Assembly (NCBI GenBank): GCA_038200275.1
Contig: JBBPYC010000035.1
Coordinates: 1 to 23,915, forward strand
Direction: 5' to 3'
Length of the DNA: 23,915 bases
Source of the DNA: JBBPYC01 sp038200275
Lineage (GTDB): Bacteria; Pseudomonadota; Gammaproteobacteria; Burkholderiales; Burkholderiaceae_C
Below the pieces are notes generated by a model. It was not told the DNA's origin. It saw only the letters and a program-made list of their open reading frames with translations, and ran no database searches. Positions 7,235 to 16,690 of the stretch are shown here, in pieces. Every line of letters begins with the position of its first letter. Within the stretch, counting starts at the first letter, position 1. Both the position numbers and the translations under genes were made by a program.

Positions 7235-8293
7235 TCATGCCAGACATTGCTCCAGCCCCTGCAGGAAGATGGCGCGTGGCAGGTCGATGCCGATGAACAC
7301 CATCTTGCTCATGCGCACCTCACCGTCGGCCCACTTCGGGCCCAGATCGCTGCCCATCAACTGGTGCACGCCTTGAAAGATCACCTTCCGATCGGTGCCG
7401 GCCATGTGCAGCACGCCCTTATAGCGCAGCAAACGCGGGCCGTAGACGTTCACGATGGAGCCCAGAAAATCTTCCAGCCGGGCCGGATCGAACGCGCGCT
7501 CCGAGCGGAATGCGAAGCTGCCTACGTCGTCGTTGTGATGATGATGCGCATGCTCCTGATGGGCGGGATGCTCGCAGGACCCGTCGTCTGCGTGATCGTG
7601 GTCATGCCCATGCGTGTGCTGTTGCGCATGCTGCTGGTCGGCCAGGAAATCCGGATCGATCTCCAGCCGTGTATTCAGGTTGAAGCCGCGCAGATCGAAC
7701 ACCTGCGAGAGCGGCACTTGGCCGAACGACACTGCCTGCTGCGGCGCGCGCGGGTTCATCTGGCGCAGCCGCTGCATCAACGCTTGCGTTTCCTGCTCGC
7801 TGACGAGATCGGTTTTGCTGATGAACAACTGATCGGCAAAGCCGATCTGGCGTCTGGCTTGCTGCTGGTCCGTCAGTTGCTGTTGCGCGTGCTTGGCGTC
7901 CACCAAGGTCACGATCGAGTCGAGCAGATAGCTCTCCGCGATTTCCTCATCCATGAAGAAAGTCTGCGCGACCGGGCCCGGATCGGCTAGGCCGGTGGTT
8001 TCGATCACCACACGGTCGAACGCAATCTCGCCCTTGCGGCGGCGCTCCGCCAGCAGTTGCAAGGCGCCGCGCAGGTCTTCGCGGATCGTGCAACAGATGC
8101 AGCCGTTGCTCATCTGGATGATCTGCTCGCTTGACTCGGACACGAGAATGTCGCTGTCGATGTTTTCTTCACCGAACTCGTTTTCGATCACGGCGATCTT
8201 CTGCCCGTGCGCTTCGGTGAGTACGCGCTTGAGCAGCGTGGTTTTGCCGGAGCCGAGAAAGCCGGTGAGGATGGTGGCGGGAATGAGGCTCAT
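7235..8293 (-). CDS. CobW/COG0523-family GTP-binding metal chaperone
   Basis: A G3E-family GTPase, 352 residues, likely to handle zinc or another metal. Walker A is GFLGSGKT (11-18), the metal-binding GCICC motif is at 64-68, the TTGLADP block is at 99-105 and the base-recognition motif is SKTD (159-162). A His/Asp-rich segment at about 222-253 (for example HTHGHDHDH and EHAHHHH) is typical of members linked to zinc. A C-terminal CobW domain follows (RYKGVLHMAG). The start MSLIPATILTGFLGSGKT is canonical, with ATG at 8291-8293. The ribosome binding site is poor, and a 16-codon upstream extension from a TTG is less likely. Its neighbour dksA lacks most zinc cysteines, which fits a zinc-limitation theme. 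I saw no clear Zur palindrome upstream. The exact metal is not known. Confidence 0.92.
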   Translation of the reverse strand: MSLIPATILTGFLGSGKTTLLKRVLTEAHGQKIAVIENEFGEENIDSDILVSESSEQIIQMSNGCICCTIREDLRGALQLLAERRRKGEIAFDRVVIETTGLADPGPVAQTFFMDEEIAESYLLDSIVTLVDAKHAQQQLTDQQQARRQIGFADQLFISKTDLVSEQETQALMQRLRQMNPRAPQQAVSFGQVPLSQVFDLRGFNLNTRLEIDPDFLADQQHAQQHTHGHDHDHADDGSCEHPAHQEHAHHHHNDDVGSFAFRSERAFDPARLEDFLGSIVNVYGPRLLRYKGVLHMAGTDRKVIFQGVHQLMGSDLGPKWADGEVRMSKMVFIGIDLPRAIFLQGLEQCLA

Positions 8294-8505
8294 AGGAGGG
8301 CGCGACCGGGCACGATGCCGAAAGCCGGGGCTGCAAAACAAGCGGGGAGTGTAGCGGCGCTGGCTCGACCGTGCGAACGCGGGTTTTCCAGCAGTTGGAG
8401 CGTATCCAGACCGCTTGCAAGGCGGTTACTGAATGGCTTGCCTCTGCGTACCGAGTCAATAGCCGATTGCGTAAGAAAAATGGCTCAGGCGTAGGCCGGA
8501 CATGC

Positions 8506-8540
8506 GATTTTTGCTACTTTTTCGATAGCTGACTGATTTT
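8506..8540. repeat. Hairpin repeat forming the 3' end of xerC
   Basis: The plus strand reads TTTTTGCTACTTTTTCGATAGC followed by TGACTGATTTT. GCTAC/GATAGC arms around a T-rich centre resemble a short intergenic repeat that I associate with Comamonadaceae genomes. Here it overlaps the end of xerC: it encodes the last residues (KISQLSKK) and supplies the TAG stop. The family assignment is from memory. Base composition is clearly richer in A+T than the surroundings. Confidence 0.5.
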
Positions 8541-9485
8541 CGCACGCGGATGCGCTGCGTCGTAGGCGCGTGCCAAGTGCTGGAAGTCCAGCCGCGTGTA
8601 GACCTGCGTCGTGGTGATGTTGGCGTGCCCGAGCAGCTCCTGCACCGCACGCAGGTCGCCGCTGGACTGCAGCAGATGGCTTGCGAACGAGTGCCGCAGC
8701 ATGTGGGGATGCACCGGCGCAGCCAGCCCGGCCTGGCGACTGCGGTTGCGCAGACGCTGCCAGACCGACTGGCTTGACAGCCGGGTGCCGTTGCGGCCGA
8801 TGAACAGCGCCGCTTGCGCAGGTGCTGTCGGCTGCTGGGCACGCAACGCCAGCCAATGCGAGAGCGCAGCCAGCGCCGGCGCACCCACCGGCACCGTGCG
8901 GCGTTTGCCGCCCTTGCCGAGCACATGCACTTGCGCCGCCTGCATGTCGACATGCCCACGTGCGCCCGTGCTGGCCTGCCAGTCGAGCCCCGTCAGCTCG
9001 GCCACGCGCAGGCCGCTGCTGTAGAGCAGCTCGACCATGCAGGCGTCGCGCGCTTCGAGCCAGGGGTCGGACAACTCGTTGGCCTTGTAGGCAGCGAGTT
9101 GCACCGCTTCGTCGACGCCGAGTGCCTTCGGAAGCGGTCGGCCGGTTTTCGGCGCGCGCACATCTTGCACCGGATTGCTGGCGACTTCACCGCCGCGCGC
9201 GAGCCAGCCGTAGAAGCCGCGCCAGCCCGACAGGATCAACGCAACGCCGCGTCCGCTGCGGCCCGCGCCGTGCATCTGCGCGGCCCAACGCCGCACCTGC
9301 GGCTGGCGCACCGCTGTCACCCTAGTACCTGCGGCCTGTGCGAACCCCAGCAGCTTTTGCAGGTCGAGCGCATACAACGTCACCGTGCGCGCAGCCAGCC
9401 GCTTTTCGACGCGGACGTGTTCCAGATAGCGCTCGATGTGCTGCAAGTCGTCCGCAGTGGGCACGGTGCTGGTTGCCACTTCCAT
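8514..9485 (-). CDS. xerC: Site-specific tyrosine recombinase XerC
   Basis: With XerD it resolves chromosome dimers at dif. The product is 323 residues. The N-terminal SAM-like core-binding domain covers about 10-105 (IERYLEHVRVEKRLAARTVTLYALDL). The catalytic domain carries Arg160 (SSGLRVAELTG), Lys in GKGGKRR (about 191-194), HMLRH (His261, Arg264), His287 (LGHANITTT) and the nucleophile Tyr296 (QVYTRLD). The start is the ATG at 9483-9485 (MEVATSTVPTADDL). An upstream extension of about 120 codons overlaps the DUF484 gene and has no family similarity. The gene follows DUF484 by 46 bp, in the usual dapF-DUF484-xerC order. The C-terminal KISQLSKK and the stop codon come from a hairpin repeat, so the tail may differ from relatives. 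Confidence 0.95.
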   Translation of the reverse strand: MEVATSTVPTADDLQHIERYLEHVRVEKRLAARTVTLYALDLQKLLGFAQAAGTRVTAVRQPQVRRWAAQMHGAGRSGRGVALILSGWRGFYGWLARGGEVASNPVQDVRAPKTGRPLPKALGVDEAVQLAAYKANELSDPWLEARDACMVELLYSSGLRVAELTGLDWQASTGARGHVDMQAAQVHVLGKGGKRRTVPVGAPALAALSHWLALRAQQPTAPAQAALFIGRNGTRLSSQSVWQRLRNRSRQAGLAAPVHPHMLRHSFASHLLQSSGDLRAVQELLGHANITTTQVYTRLDFQHLARAYDAAHPRAKISQLSKK

Positions 9486-9531
9486 AAATAGCAATAAGTG
9501 GGGCGTGGCGATGCGGGGACAGGGCGGCGAT

Positions 9532-10491
9532 TCAGTCGGCCACGTGTGCTGCCGGCTCACCGACCGGCTGCAGCCGCGAAAGTGCGGCACCGCACAGGTC
9601 GGCCAGCCGTTGCAGAAAATCGGTGCCCATGTCAGCACGGAACCGCTTCGGGTCCGGCGAAGCGAGCACAAGAAGCCCACCGATTGACCGCTTGGGCGGG
9701 ACCACCGCAAGCTTTGCATCGGGTGCGGGTGCTGCTGCGTTGCTTGCGTCTCGGCGGTATTCGAACGTCGGCTCGCGCCGGATTGGATCCTCAGGCAGGA
9801 AACCCCCATGCGCGTCGATCGGGTCCGCAGCTGCTGCCGATTCGGCATGGCTGCGCCGGCTGGCGCCGTCCTGTGCGACGACCGCTGAGGCCGGCTCGCT
9901 GTTCGGCCAATGCAGCGGAATCAGCGCAAGCGACATCGCTTCGGTGGGCTCGGACAACCAGTGCACCACCGGCAGGCCCGGATTCACGCCGCAAAACGGC
10001 ACCTCCAGCGACGCGGCAAACGCCCGCGCATCGTCGCCCACGTCTTGGGCAAACGGCGACTCTGCGAAGCGCGGATCGACGTCCCACAGCCGCAGCGCGA
10101 CTTGCGGCATGTCGAAGCGCTGCGCAAGCTCTGCCACCAGCCGCCCGGGCAGTTCGTCGGCCTGCTCGACATGGAGCAGCTCGCAGCACAACTGCTCGAC
10201 CTTGTCGGCGAGCTGCGCGTTGTCGTGCGCATGGCCGACCATGTCGACGATACGGGACTCAAGCCCTTTGATCTTCTCGCGCAGCATCTCGGCCTGGCGC
10301 TGCTGCAGGCCGACCGCGCGGTTGCCGTGCGGGCTGGCGAGCTGCACCGCGGCCAGCACTTCGGCATGACGCACAAAGAAGTCGGGCGACGCGAGCAGGA
10401 AGTTCGCGATGTCGTCTTCGGTGATCGGATGCGAAAGGTCGACTTGTTCCATCGATTCAGGCGGCTGGTTGACGGTGGTTGAAGTGAGCAT
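9532..10491 (-). CDS. DUF484 family protein
   Basis: A GAF-like protein of unknown biochemical role, found between dapF and xerC in many proteobacteria. The product is 319 residues. The N-terminus contains the conserved ITEDDIANFLLASPDFFVRH (23-42) followed by a coiled-coil segment (about 62-108, LQQRQAEMLREKIKGLESRI). The GAF-like domain follows and ends with GGLLVLASPDPKRFRADMGTDFLQRLADLCGAALSRL. A stretch at about 198-265, rich in Ala, Asp, Pro and Arg, interrupts the domain and looks disordered. The ATG at 10489-10491 gives the longest frame. An alternative start is Met14 (MEQVDL). It lies 36 bp downstream of dapF, consistent with an operon. Confidence 0.9.
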   Translation of the reverse strand: MLTSTTVNQPPESMEQVDLSHPITEDDIANFLLASPDFFVRHAEVLAAVQLASPHGNRAVGLQQRQAEMLREKIKGLESRIVDMVGHAHDNAQLADKVEQLCCELLHVEQADELPGRLVAELAQRFDMPQVALRLWDVDPRFAESPFAQDVGDDARAFAASLEVPFCGVNPGLPVVHWLSEPTEAMSLALIPLHWPNSEPASAVVAQDGASRRSHAESAAAADPIDAHGGFLPEDPIRREPTFEYRRDASNAAAPAPDAKLAVVPPKRSIGGLLVLASPDPKRFRADMGTDFLQRLADLCGAALSRLQPVGEPAAHVAD

Positions 10492-10527
10492 GCGAAGTGA
10501 AATCGAGCGGGTGAGGTATGAAGACCG

Positions 10528-11415
10528 TCAAAGCGTCGGCAGGTCGACCGAGCCTTCGAATACGGTCACGGCGGGACCGGTCATGCGGACCGATTCGTCT
10601 GCGTTGCCGGACCAGCGAATCGTCAGGTGACCCCCGCGTGTGGCCACATCCACGGCGGGGTCGAGCAGCCCGAGCCGGATGCCCGCGACCACCGCGGCGC
10701 AGGCGCCGGTGCCGCAAGAAAGCGTTTCGCCAGCGCCGCGCTCGAATACGCGCAGCCGAATACGCGATCGGTCGACCACCTGCGCGAACCCCACATTCAC
10801 ACCATGCGGAAACGCCGGGTGCTGCCCGATCTGCGGCCCCTGCGTGGCCACGGGTGCACTGTCCACCTCGGTCACCCAAGTCACAGCGTGCGGATTGCCC
10901 ATCGACAGAATTGCTATACTAACGATAGCATCAGATGCAATTCCGGAAAGAGCCAACGGCCATATTTTCCAAGAATCGCTAGCCGCTGGCTGCATTTGCC
11001 CGGATGCGACGCGTGGGTCAAACGGGATGCGCGCCAAATCAAACACCGGCGCACCCATGTCGACTGTGACGCGCTCATCCGATTCGGTCTGCAAGGTGAT
11101 GACGCCGTTCTGCACGCGCACGCGCAGCGTGCTTTTCGTCGTCAGACCGCGTTGCTGCACGAAACGCGCGAAACAACGCGCGCCGTTGCCACAGTGCTCG
11201 ACCTGCCCACCGTCGGCGTTGTGAATGACGTAGTCGAAGTCGACATCCGAGGTGCTGGCCGGGCGCACTGACAGAATCTGATCGGCGCCGATGCCGAAGT
11301 GTCGATCGGCCAGCCATCGGTACTGTGCGGCGTCTAGGTTCAGACCCTGCGCGGTTTCATCGAGCACGACAAAGTCGTTGCCGGCGCCCTGCATCTTGGT
11401 GAACCCGATTCGCAT
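10528..11415 (-). CDS. dapF: Diaminopimelate epimerase
   Basis: Converts LL- to meso-diaminopimelate for lysine and peptidoglycan synthesis by a two-cysteine, cofactor-free mechanism. The product is 295 residues. The catalytic pair is visible as Cys75 (EHCGNGARCF) and Cys234 (TLSCGTGACAAVVAG). The start MRIGFTKMQGAGNDFVVLDE at 11413-11415 is canonical. An upstream extension of 19 codons is rejected. Residues about 148-170 (KIWPLALSGIASDAIVSIAI) are encoded by an A+T-rich stretch resembling a comamonad hairpin repeat, just before the conserved SMGNPHAV. The frame stays open and both active-site cysteines are intact, so I expect a functional enzyme. It is the first gene of the dapF-DUF484-xerC cluster. 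Confidence 0.96.
   Translation of the reverse strand: MRIGFTKMQGAGNDFVVLDETAQGLNLDAAQYRWLADRHFGIGADQILSVRPASTSDVDFDYVIHNADGGQVEHCGNGARCFARFVQQRGLTTKSTLRVRVQNGVITLQTESDERVTVDMGAPVFDLARIPFDPRVASGQMQPAASDSWKIWPLALSGIASDAIVSIAILSMGNPHAVTWVTEVDSAPVATQGPQIGQHPAFPHGVNVGFAQVVDRSRIRLRVFERGAGETLSCGTGACAAVVAGIRLGLLDPAVDVATRGGHLTIRWSGNADESVRMTGPAVTVFEGSVDLPTL
10911..10970. repeat. Repeat-like A+T-rich segment inside dapF
   Basis: The plus strand reads TTGCTATACTAACGATAGCA, then about 25 bases later AGAGCCAACGGCCATATTTT. The GCTAT/ATAGC arms and the later GGCCATATTTT block recall the layout of the comamonad intergenic hairpin repeat, in degenerate form. The stretch is visibly poorer in G+C than the flanking dapF sequence. 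The similarity is judged by eye and from memory. Confidence 0.35.
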
Positions 11416-11522
11416 CGAGGCATTATGTTGCGTGTACGCATCAAATCCAAGCCCTACATGGCGGCCGTACAACAGTCAGCTGAACGCTGCAGCGATGGGG
11501 ATGCTGCCCCGACCACGATCCA

Positions 11523-11545
11523 GGCGGCTTTTTAAGCCGTCTTTT
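11523..11545 (+). terminator. Hairpin followed by T-run, oriented rightward, between dapF and secA
   Basis: GGCGGCTT (11523-11530), a TTT loop and AAGCCGTC (11534-11541) form an 8-bp stem with one G-U pair when read on the plus strand, followed by TTTT. Read on the minus strand, the direction of secA and dapF, the stem is 6 bp before a mismatch and has no T-run. It therefore looks like a terminator facing into the 3' end of secA. It may still act weakly for secA. Confidence 0.4.
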
Positions 11546-11548
11546 GCA

Positions 11549-14317
<2,769 letters not shown>

Positions 14318-14586
14318 GGATGCACAGTGGTTGCCACGCGCAGCGGTATCGCCTCGAAGGCGCGCGCCAGCGACCAATGAGATCGCTGGAGAACCGAAAA
14401 GCGGGAACGTCGAAGAACGGGGGAAAGCCTTGCTCAGCCCAATGGCGCCACAGCCGTTCGGAGGGCCGCATTTTGGGCAACCGGGGATTTTACCGTCGCG
14501 TTCGGATCGCTGGCGGCGCTTGCAGTTTTGCCACCTTGCGCTTTTGTACGTTGTAGTGCTGCGGCATTGCGCGCTAGATTCGACTC

Positions 14587-14898
14587 ATCACCACGAACCG
14601 CCGCCATTACGCAGTCGACATCCTGCACGCCGCCGCCGACTCACCGACGTTCGCGCGGCTATCGAGGCTCGCGCGTGAATCGCAGCAGCGACTGGATCTG
14701 CTGGCTGGGTTGCTGCCCGCAGGCCTCAGGCAAGCAGTGCGCCCCGGCCCGATCGACGGCACCGACTGGTGCCTGCTCGTTGACAACGGCGCGAGTGCTG
14801 CGAAGGTGCGACAGTTGCTGCCCGCTTTCGCCGCGCATCTGCGAACCCACGGCCACGATGTGCTCACCATCCGACTCAAGCTGCGCAAACCGTTGTAG
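14587..14898 (+). CDS. DUF721 (DciA-like) protein, no standard start codon
   Basis: A DUF721 reading frame of about 103 residues in the DciA-related group. DciA proteins in other bacteria help load the replicative helicase, but I do not claim that role here. The frame reads TTNRRHYAVDILHAAADSP, then TFARLSRLARESQQRLDLLAG, LLPAGLRQAVRPGPIDGTDW and CLLVDNGASAAKVRQLLPAF, ending TIRLKLRKPL at the TAG at 14896-14898. The in-frame upstream stop is TAG at 14575-14577. Between it and the conserved region there is no ATG, GTG or TTG: only ATT (14578) and ATC (14587) sit where the start should be. The first TTG (14710) is internal and would remove a third of the protein. It is divergent from secA. It may be a recent start-codon loss (pseudogene) or a rare non-AUG start. 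Confidence 0.6.
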   Translation: MTTNRRHYAVDILHAAADSPTFARLSRLARESQQRLDLLAGLLPAGLRQAVRPGPIDGTDWCLLVDNGASAAKVRQLLPAFAAHLRTHGHDVLTIRLKLRKPL

Positions 14899-15233
14899 CC
14901 GGAAGCGCATCGGGATCAAACGCACTTTTGCCGCACTACGCAGCTCGTTGCTGGCCAACAAACCAAGCCGTTTGCGGCGCGCCAGCCAATGGACTCTCTG
15001 GCATGTGCCAGTCGTGAAGGTGCACGCCTTCGGGTCCACACGCAGCGGCGACACAAGCGTCGTACCATTGAAAACACCCAGTCAGAAGTATTGCCAGAGC
15101 AGCCGCAAAGTGCGTGGCCGGCAGCAAATCGGATGTTCTAGAAAGACTACGCCACATCGAACGGGCGATGCGCAAAATTTCTTCGTGTTTGGCGCAACTA
15201 CCCGACTTCTTGCGGAAGCCTGAGGTGGCCCGA
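14899..15233. other. Intergenic stretch without a supported gene
   Basis: This 335-bp stretch lies between the DUF721 frame and the tRNA. The DUF721 frame happens to stay open after its stop for about 75 codons but encodes nothing I recognise. A minus-strand frame at 14936-15175 contains a lipobox-like LLTGC but needs a TTG start and has no known relative. I see no terminator with a T-run downstream of the tRNA. Confidence 0.5.
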
Positions 15234-15309
15234 TGGTGCCGCTTGTCGGAATCGAACTGACGACCTACCGCTTACAAGGCGGTTGCTCTACCAACTGAGC
15301 TAAAGCGGC
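15234..15309 (-). tRNA. tRNA-Thr (anticodon UGU)
   Basis: The minus strand folds as a full tRNA of 76 nt with an encoded CCA. The acceptor pair is GCCGCTT with AAGCGGC, the D-arm is GCTCAGTTGGTAGAGC, the anticodon loop is CTTGTAA with anticodon TGT (plus-strand 15274-15276), and the T-arm has TTCGATTCC. The anticodon reads ACA and other threonine codons. It lies 62 bp downstream of sspB on the same strand, so it could share that transcript. Confidence 0.96.
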
Positions 15310-15371
15310 GCGGGAAAATCGAGTGTACCGGCTGTCAACAGCACTTTTTTGTAGTCCGCGGCTCATCTGCG

Positions 15372-15863
15372 CTATTTGACGCGTTTAAGCGCAGGGCGTT
15401 TGGCCACTGGAGGCCGGGGCGGCTCGTCGTCAGAATCGTTTGGTGCGGCTCCCGTGGATGCCTTTCCACCCCCGAATGGAGTCGCATCAATCACGCTGGC
15501 CAGCGGCGGTGTCGAGAGCGACCGTACCACCACACCAGGCGCCGGCTGCGGAAAGGCCATGCCCTGCCCGTTCTCGCGTGCATAGATGGCCACCACACGA
15601 CCCATCGGCACCAGAATTTCTCGTGCACTACCGCCGAACCTTGCCTTGAACTCGATAAAGTCGTTGCCCAGCTTCAAGGAACTGGTTGCATCCATGCTGA
15701 TGTTCAACACGATTTCGTCATTCTTGACGTACTCACGCGGCACCTGGACGGAGTCGTCAACCGCTACGGCAACATACGGCGTCAAGCCGTTGTCGGTACA
15801 CCATTCGTACAACGCCCGAACGAGATAAGGACGAGTCGACGTGGATTCGGCGGCATTCATCAT
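15372..15863 (-). CDS. sspB: ClpXP protease specificity-enhancing factor SspB
   Basis: An adaptor that binds ssrA-tagged, trans-translation products and tethers them to ClpXP. The product is about 163 residues. The N-terminal domain is recognisable from TRPYLVRALYEWCTDNGLTPYVAV through EIVLNISMDAT and FKARFGGSAREI. A low-complexity acidic/proline linker (NDSDDEPPRPP) leads to the C-terminal RPALKRVK, which matches the ClpX-binding tail in position and type. Two adjacent ATG codons (15858-15863) are possible starts. I list the outer one. An upstream extension of 34 codons is unlikely. No strong ribosome binding site is seen. The gene follows sspA by about 103 bp, the usual order. Confidence 0.93.
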   Translation of the reverse strand: MMNAAESTSTRPYLVRALYEWCTDNGLTPYVAVAVDDSVQVPREYVKNDEIVLNISMDATSSLKLGNDFIEFKARFGGSAREILVPMGRVVAIYARENGQGMAFPQPAPGVVVRSLSTPPLASVIDATPFGGGKASTGAAPNDSDDEPPRPPVAKRPALKRVK

Positions 15864-15966
15864 TGGCGGGGTCCAGTGCAATTTGAATGGGCGAACACAA
15901 TGCGAGATTGACTCGGAAGCATTGCAAAGCGGCTCAACTGCACAAACAGCAAAGCCACCTTTCACT

Positions 15967-16578
15967 TTACTTGCGCATTACTTTCTCTGACGGCGTCAAT
16001 GCCTCGATATAGGCGGGACGCGAGAAGATGCGTTCCGCGTACTTGAGCAGCGGCGCCGCGTTCTTGCTCAACTCGATTCCGTAATAGTCAAGCCGCCACA
16101 GCAACGGCGCAATGGCCACGTCAAGCATCGAAAAGCTGTCGCCGAGCATGTACTTGTTCTTCAGAAACACGGGTGCGAGTTGCGTCAGCCGATCACGGAT
16201 GTGCGAGCGGGCTTTCTCAAGCGTCTTCTCGTTGCTTTTGGCCGCGCGCGACTCGAGAATCGACACGTTGACAAACAATTCTTTCTCGAAATTCAACAAG
16301 AACAGGCGAACCCGCGCTCGATCGACCGGATCGCCGGGCATCAATTGCGGATGAGGAAAGCGCTCATCGATGTACTCGTTGATGATGTTTGATTCATACA
16401 AGATCAAATCGCGTTCCACAAGAATCGGCACCTGGCCGTAAGGATTCATCACAAGGATGTCTTCCGGCTTGTTGTAGAGATCGACATCGCGAATCTCGAA
16501 GTCCATGCCTTTTTCAAACAGCACAAACCGGCAACGGTGAGAAAAAGGGCAAGTGGTTCCCGAATACAACACCATCAT
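15967..16578 (-). CDS. sspA: Stringent starvation protein A
   Basis: A glutathione-transferase-fold protein that associates with RNA polymerase and affects stationary-phase and acid-stress transcription in enterobacteria. The product is 203 residues. The thioredoxin-like N-terminal domain begins MMVLYSGTTCPFSHRCRFVLFE and continues EIRDVDLYNKPEDILVMNPYGQVPILVERDLILYESN. The alpha-helical C-terminal domain follows. The start at 16576-16578 is preceded by AGGAG at good spacing. A strong intrinsic terminator ends only about 25 bp upstream of the ATG, so the gene either depends on read-through from petABC or has a promoter upstream of or inside that hairpin. Confidence 0.96.
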   Translation of the reverse strand: MMVLYSGTTCPFSHRCRFVLFEKGMDFEIRDVDLYNKPEDILVMNPYGQVPILVERDLILYESNIINEYIDERFPHPQLMPGDPVDRARVRLFLLNFEKELFVNVSILESRAAKSNEKTLEKARSHIRDRLTQLAPVFLKNKYMLGDSFSMLDVAIAPLLWRLDYYGIELSKNAAPLLKYAERIFSRPAYIEALTPSEKVMRK

Positions 16579-16591
16579 GGCAGCAACTCCT

Positions 16592-16635
16592 AAAAATTAA
16601 AAAGAGTGGGGCGCGCTCGTGGCACGCCCCACTCT
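16592..16635 (-). terminator. Rho-independent terminator after petC, directly before sspA
   Basis: On the minus strand AGAGTGGGGCG pairs perfectly with CGCCCCACTCT (plus-strand arms 16625-16635 and 16603-16613, 11 bp, 11-nt loop). The stem is followed by TTTTTAATTTTTA. This is a textbook intrinsic terminator for the petA-petB-petC transcript. Its T-rich tail runs directly into the AGGAG ribosome binding site of sspA. Confidence 0.9.
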
Positions 16636-16690
16636 GGAAATTGCAGACTGGCGCCGCTCAACAGCTGCCCGTCTGGATGAAGACGACACG

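Noticed and set aside
6662..7990. Rightward frame of 442 codons across dksA and the CobW gene
   Set aside because: It spans two well-supported genes and the gap between them on the opposite strand. Composition follows their reverse complement.
8408..8427. Inverted repeat ACCGC...GCGGT between the CobW gene and xerC as a terminator or Zur operator
   Set aside because: Only five paired bases per arm, no T-run on the minus strand, and it does not resemble the A+T-rich Zur palindrome.
14936..15175. Small leftward frame with a lipobox-like LLTGC, possibly an entericidin-like lipoprotein
   Set aside because: It needs a TTG start, has no visible ribosome binding site and the rest does not look like a known lipoprotein.
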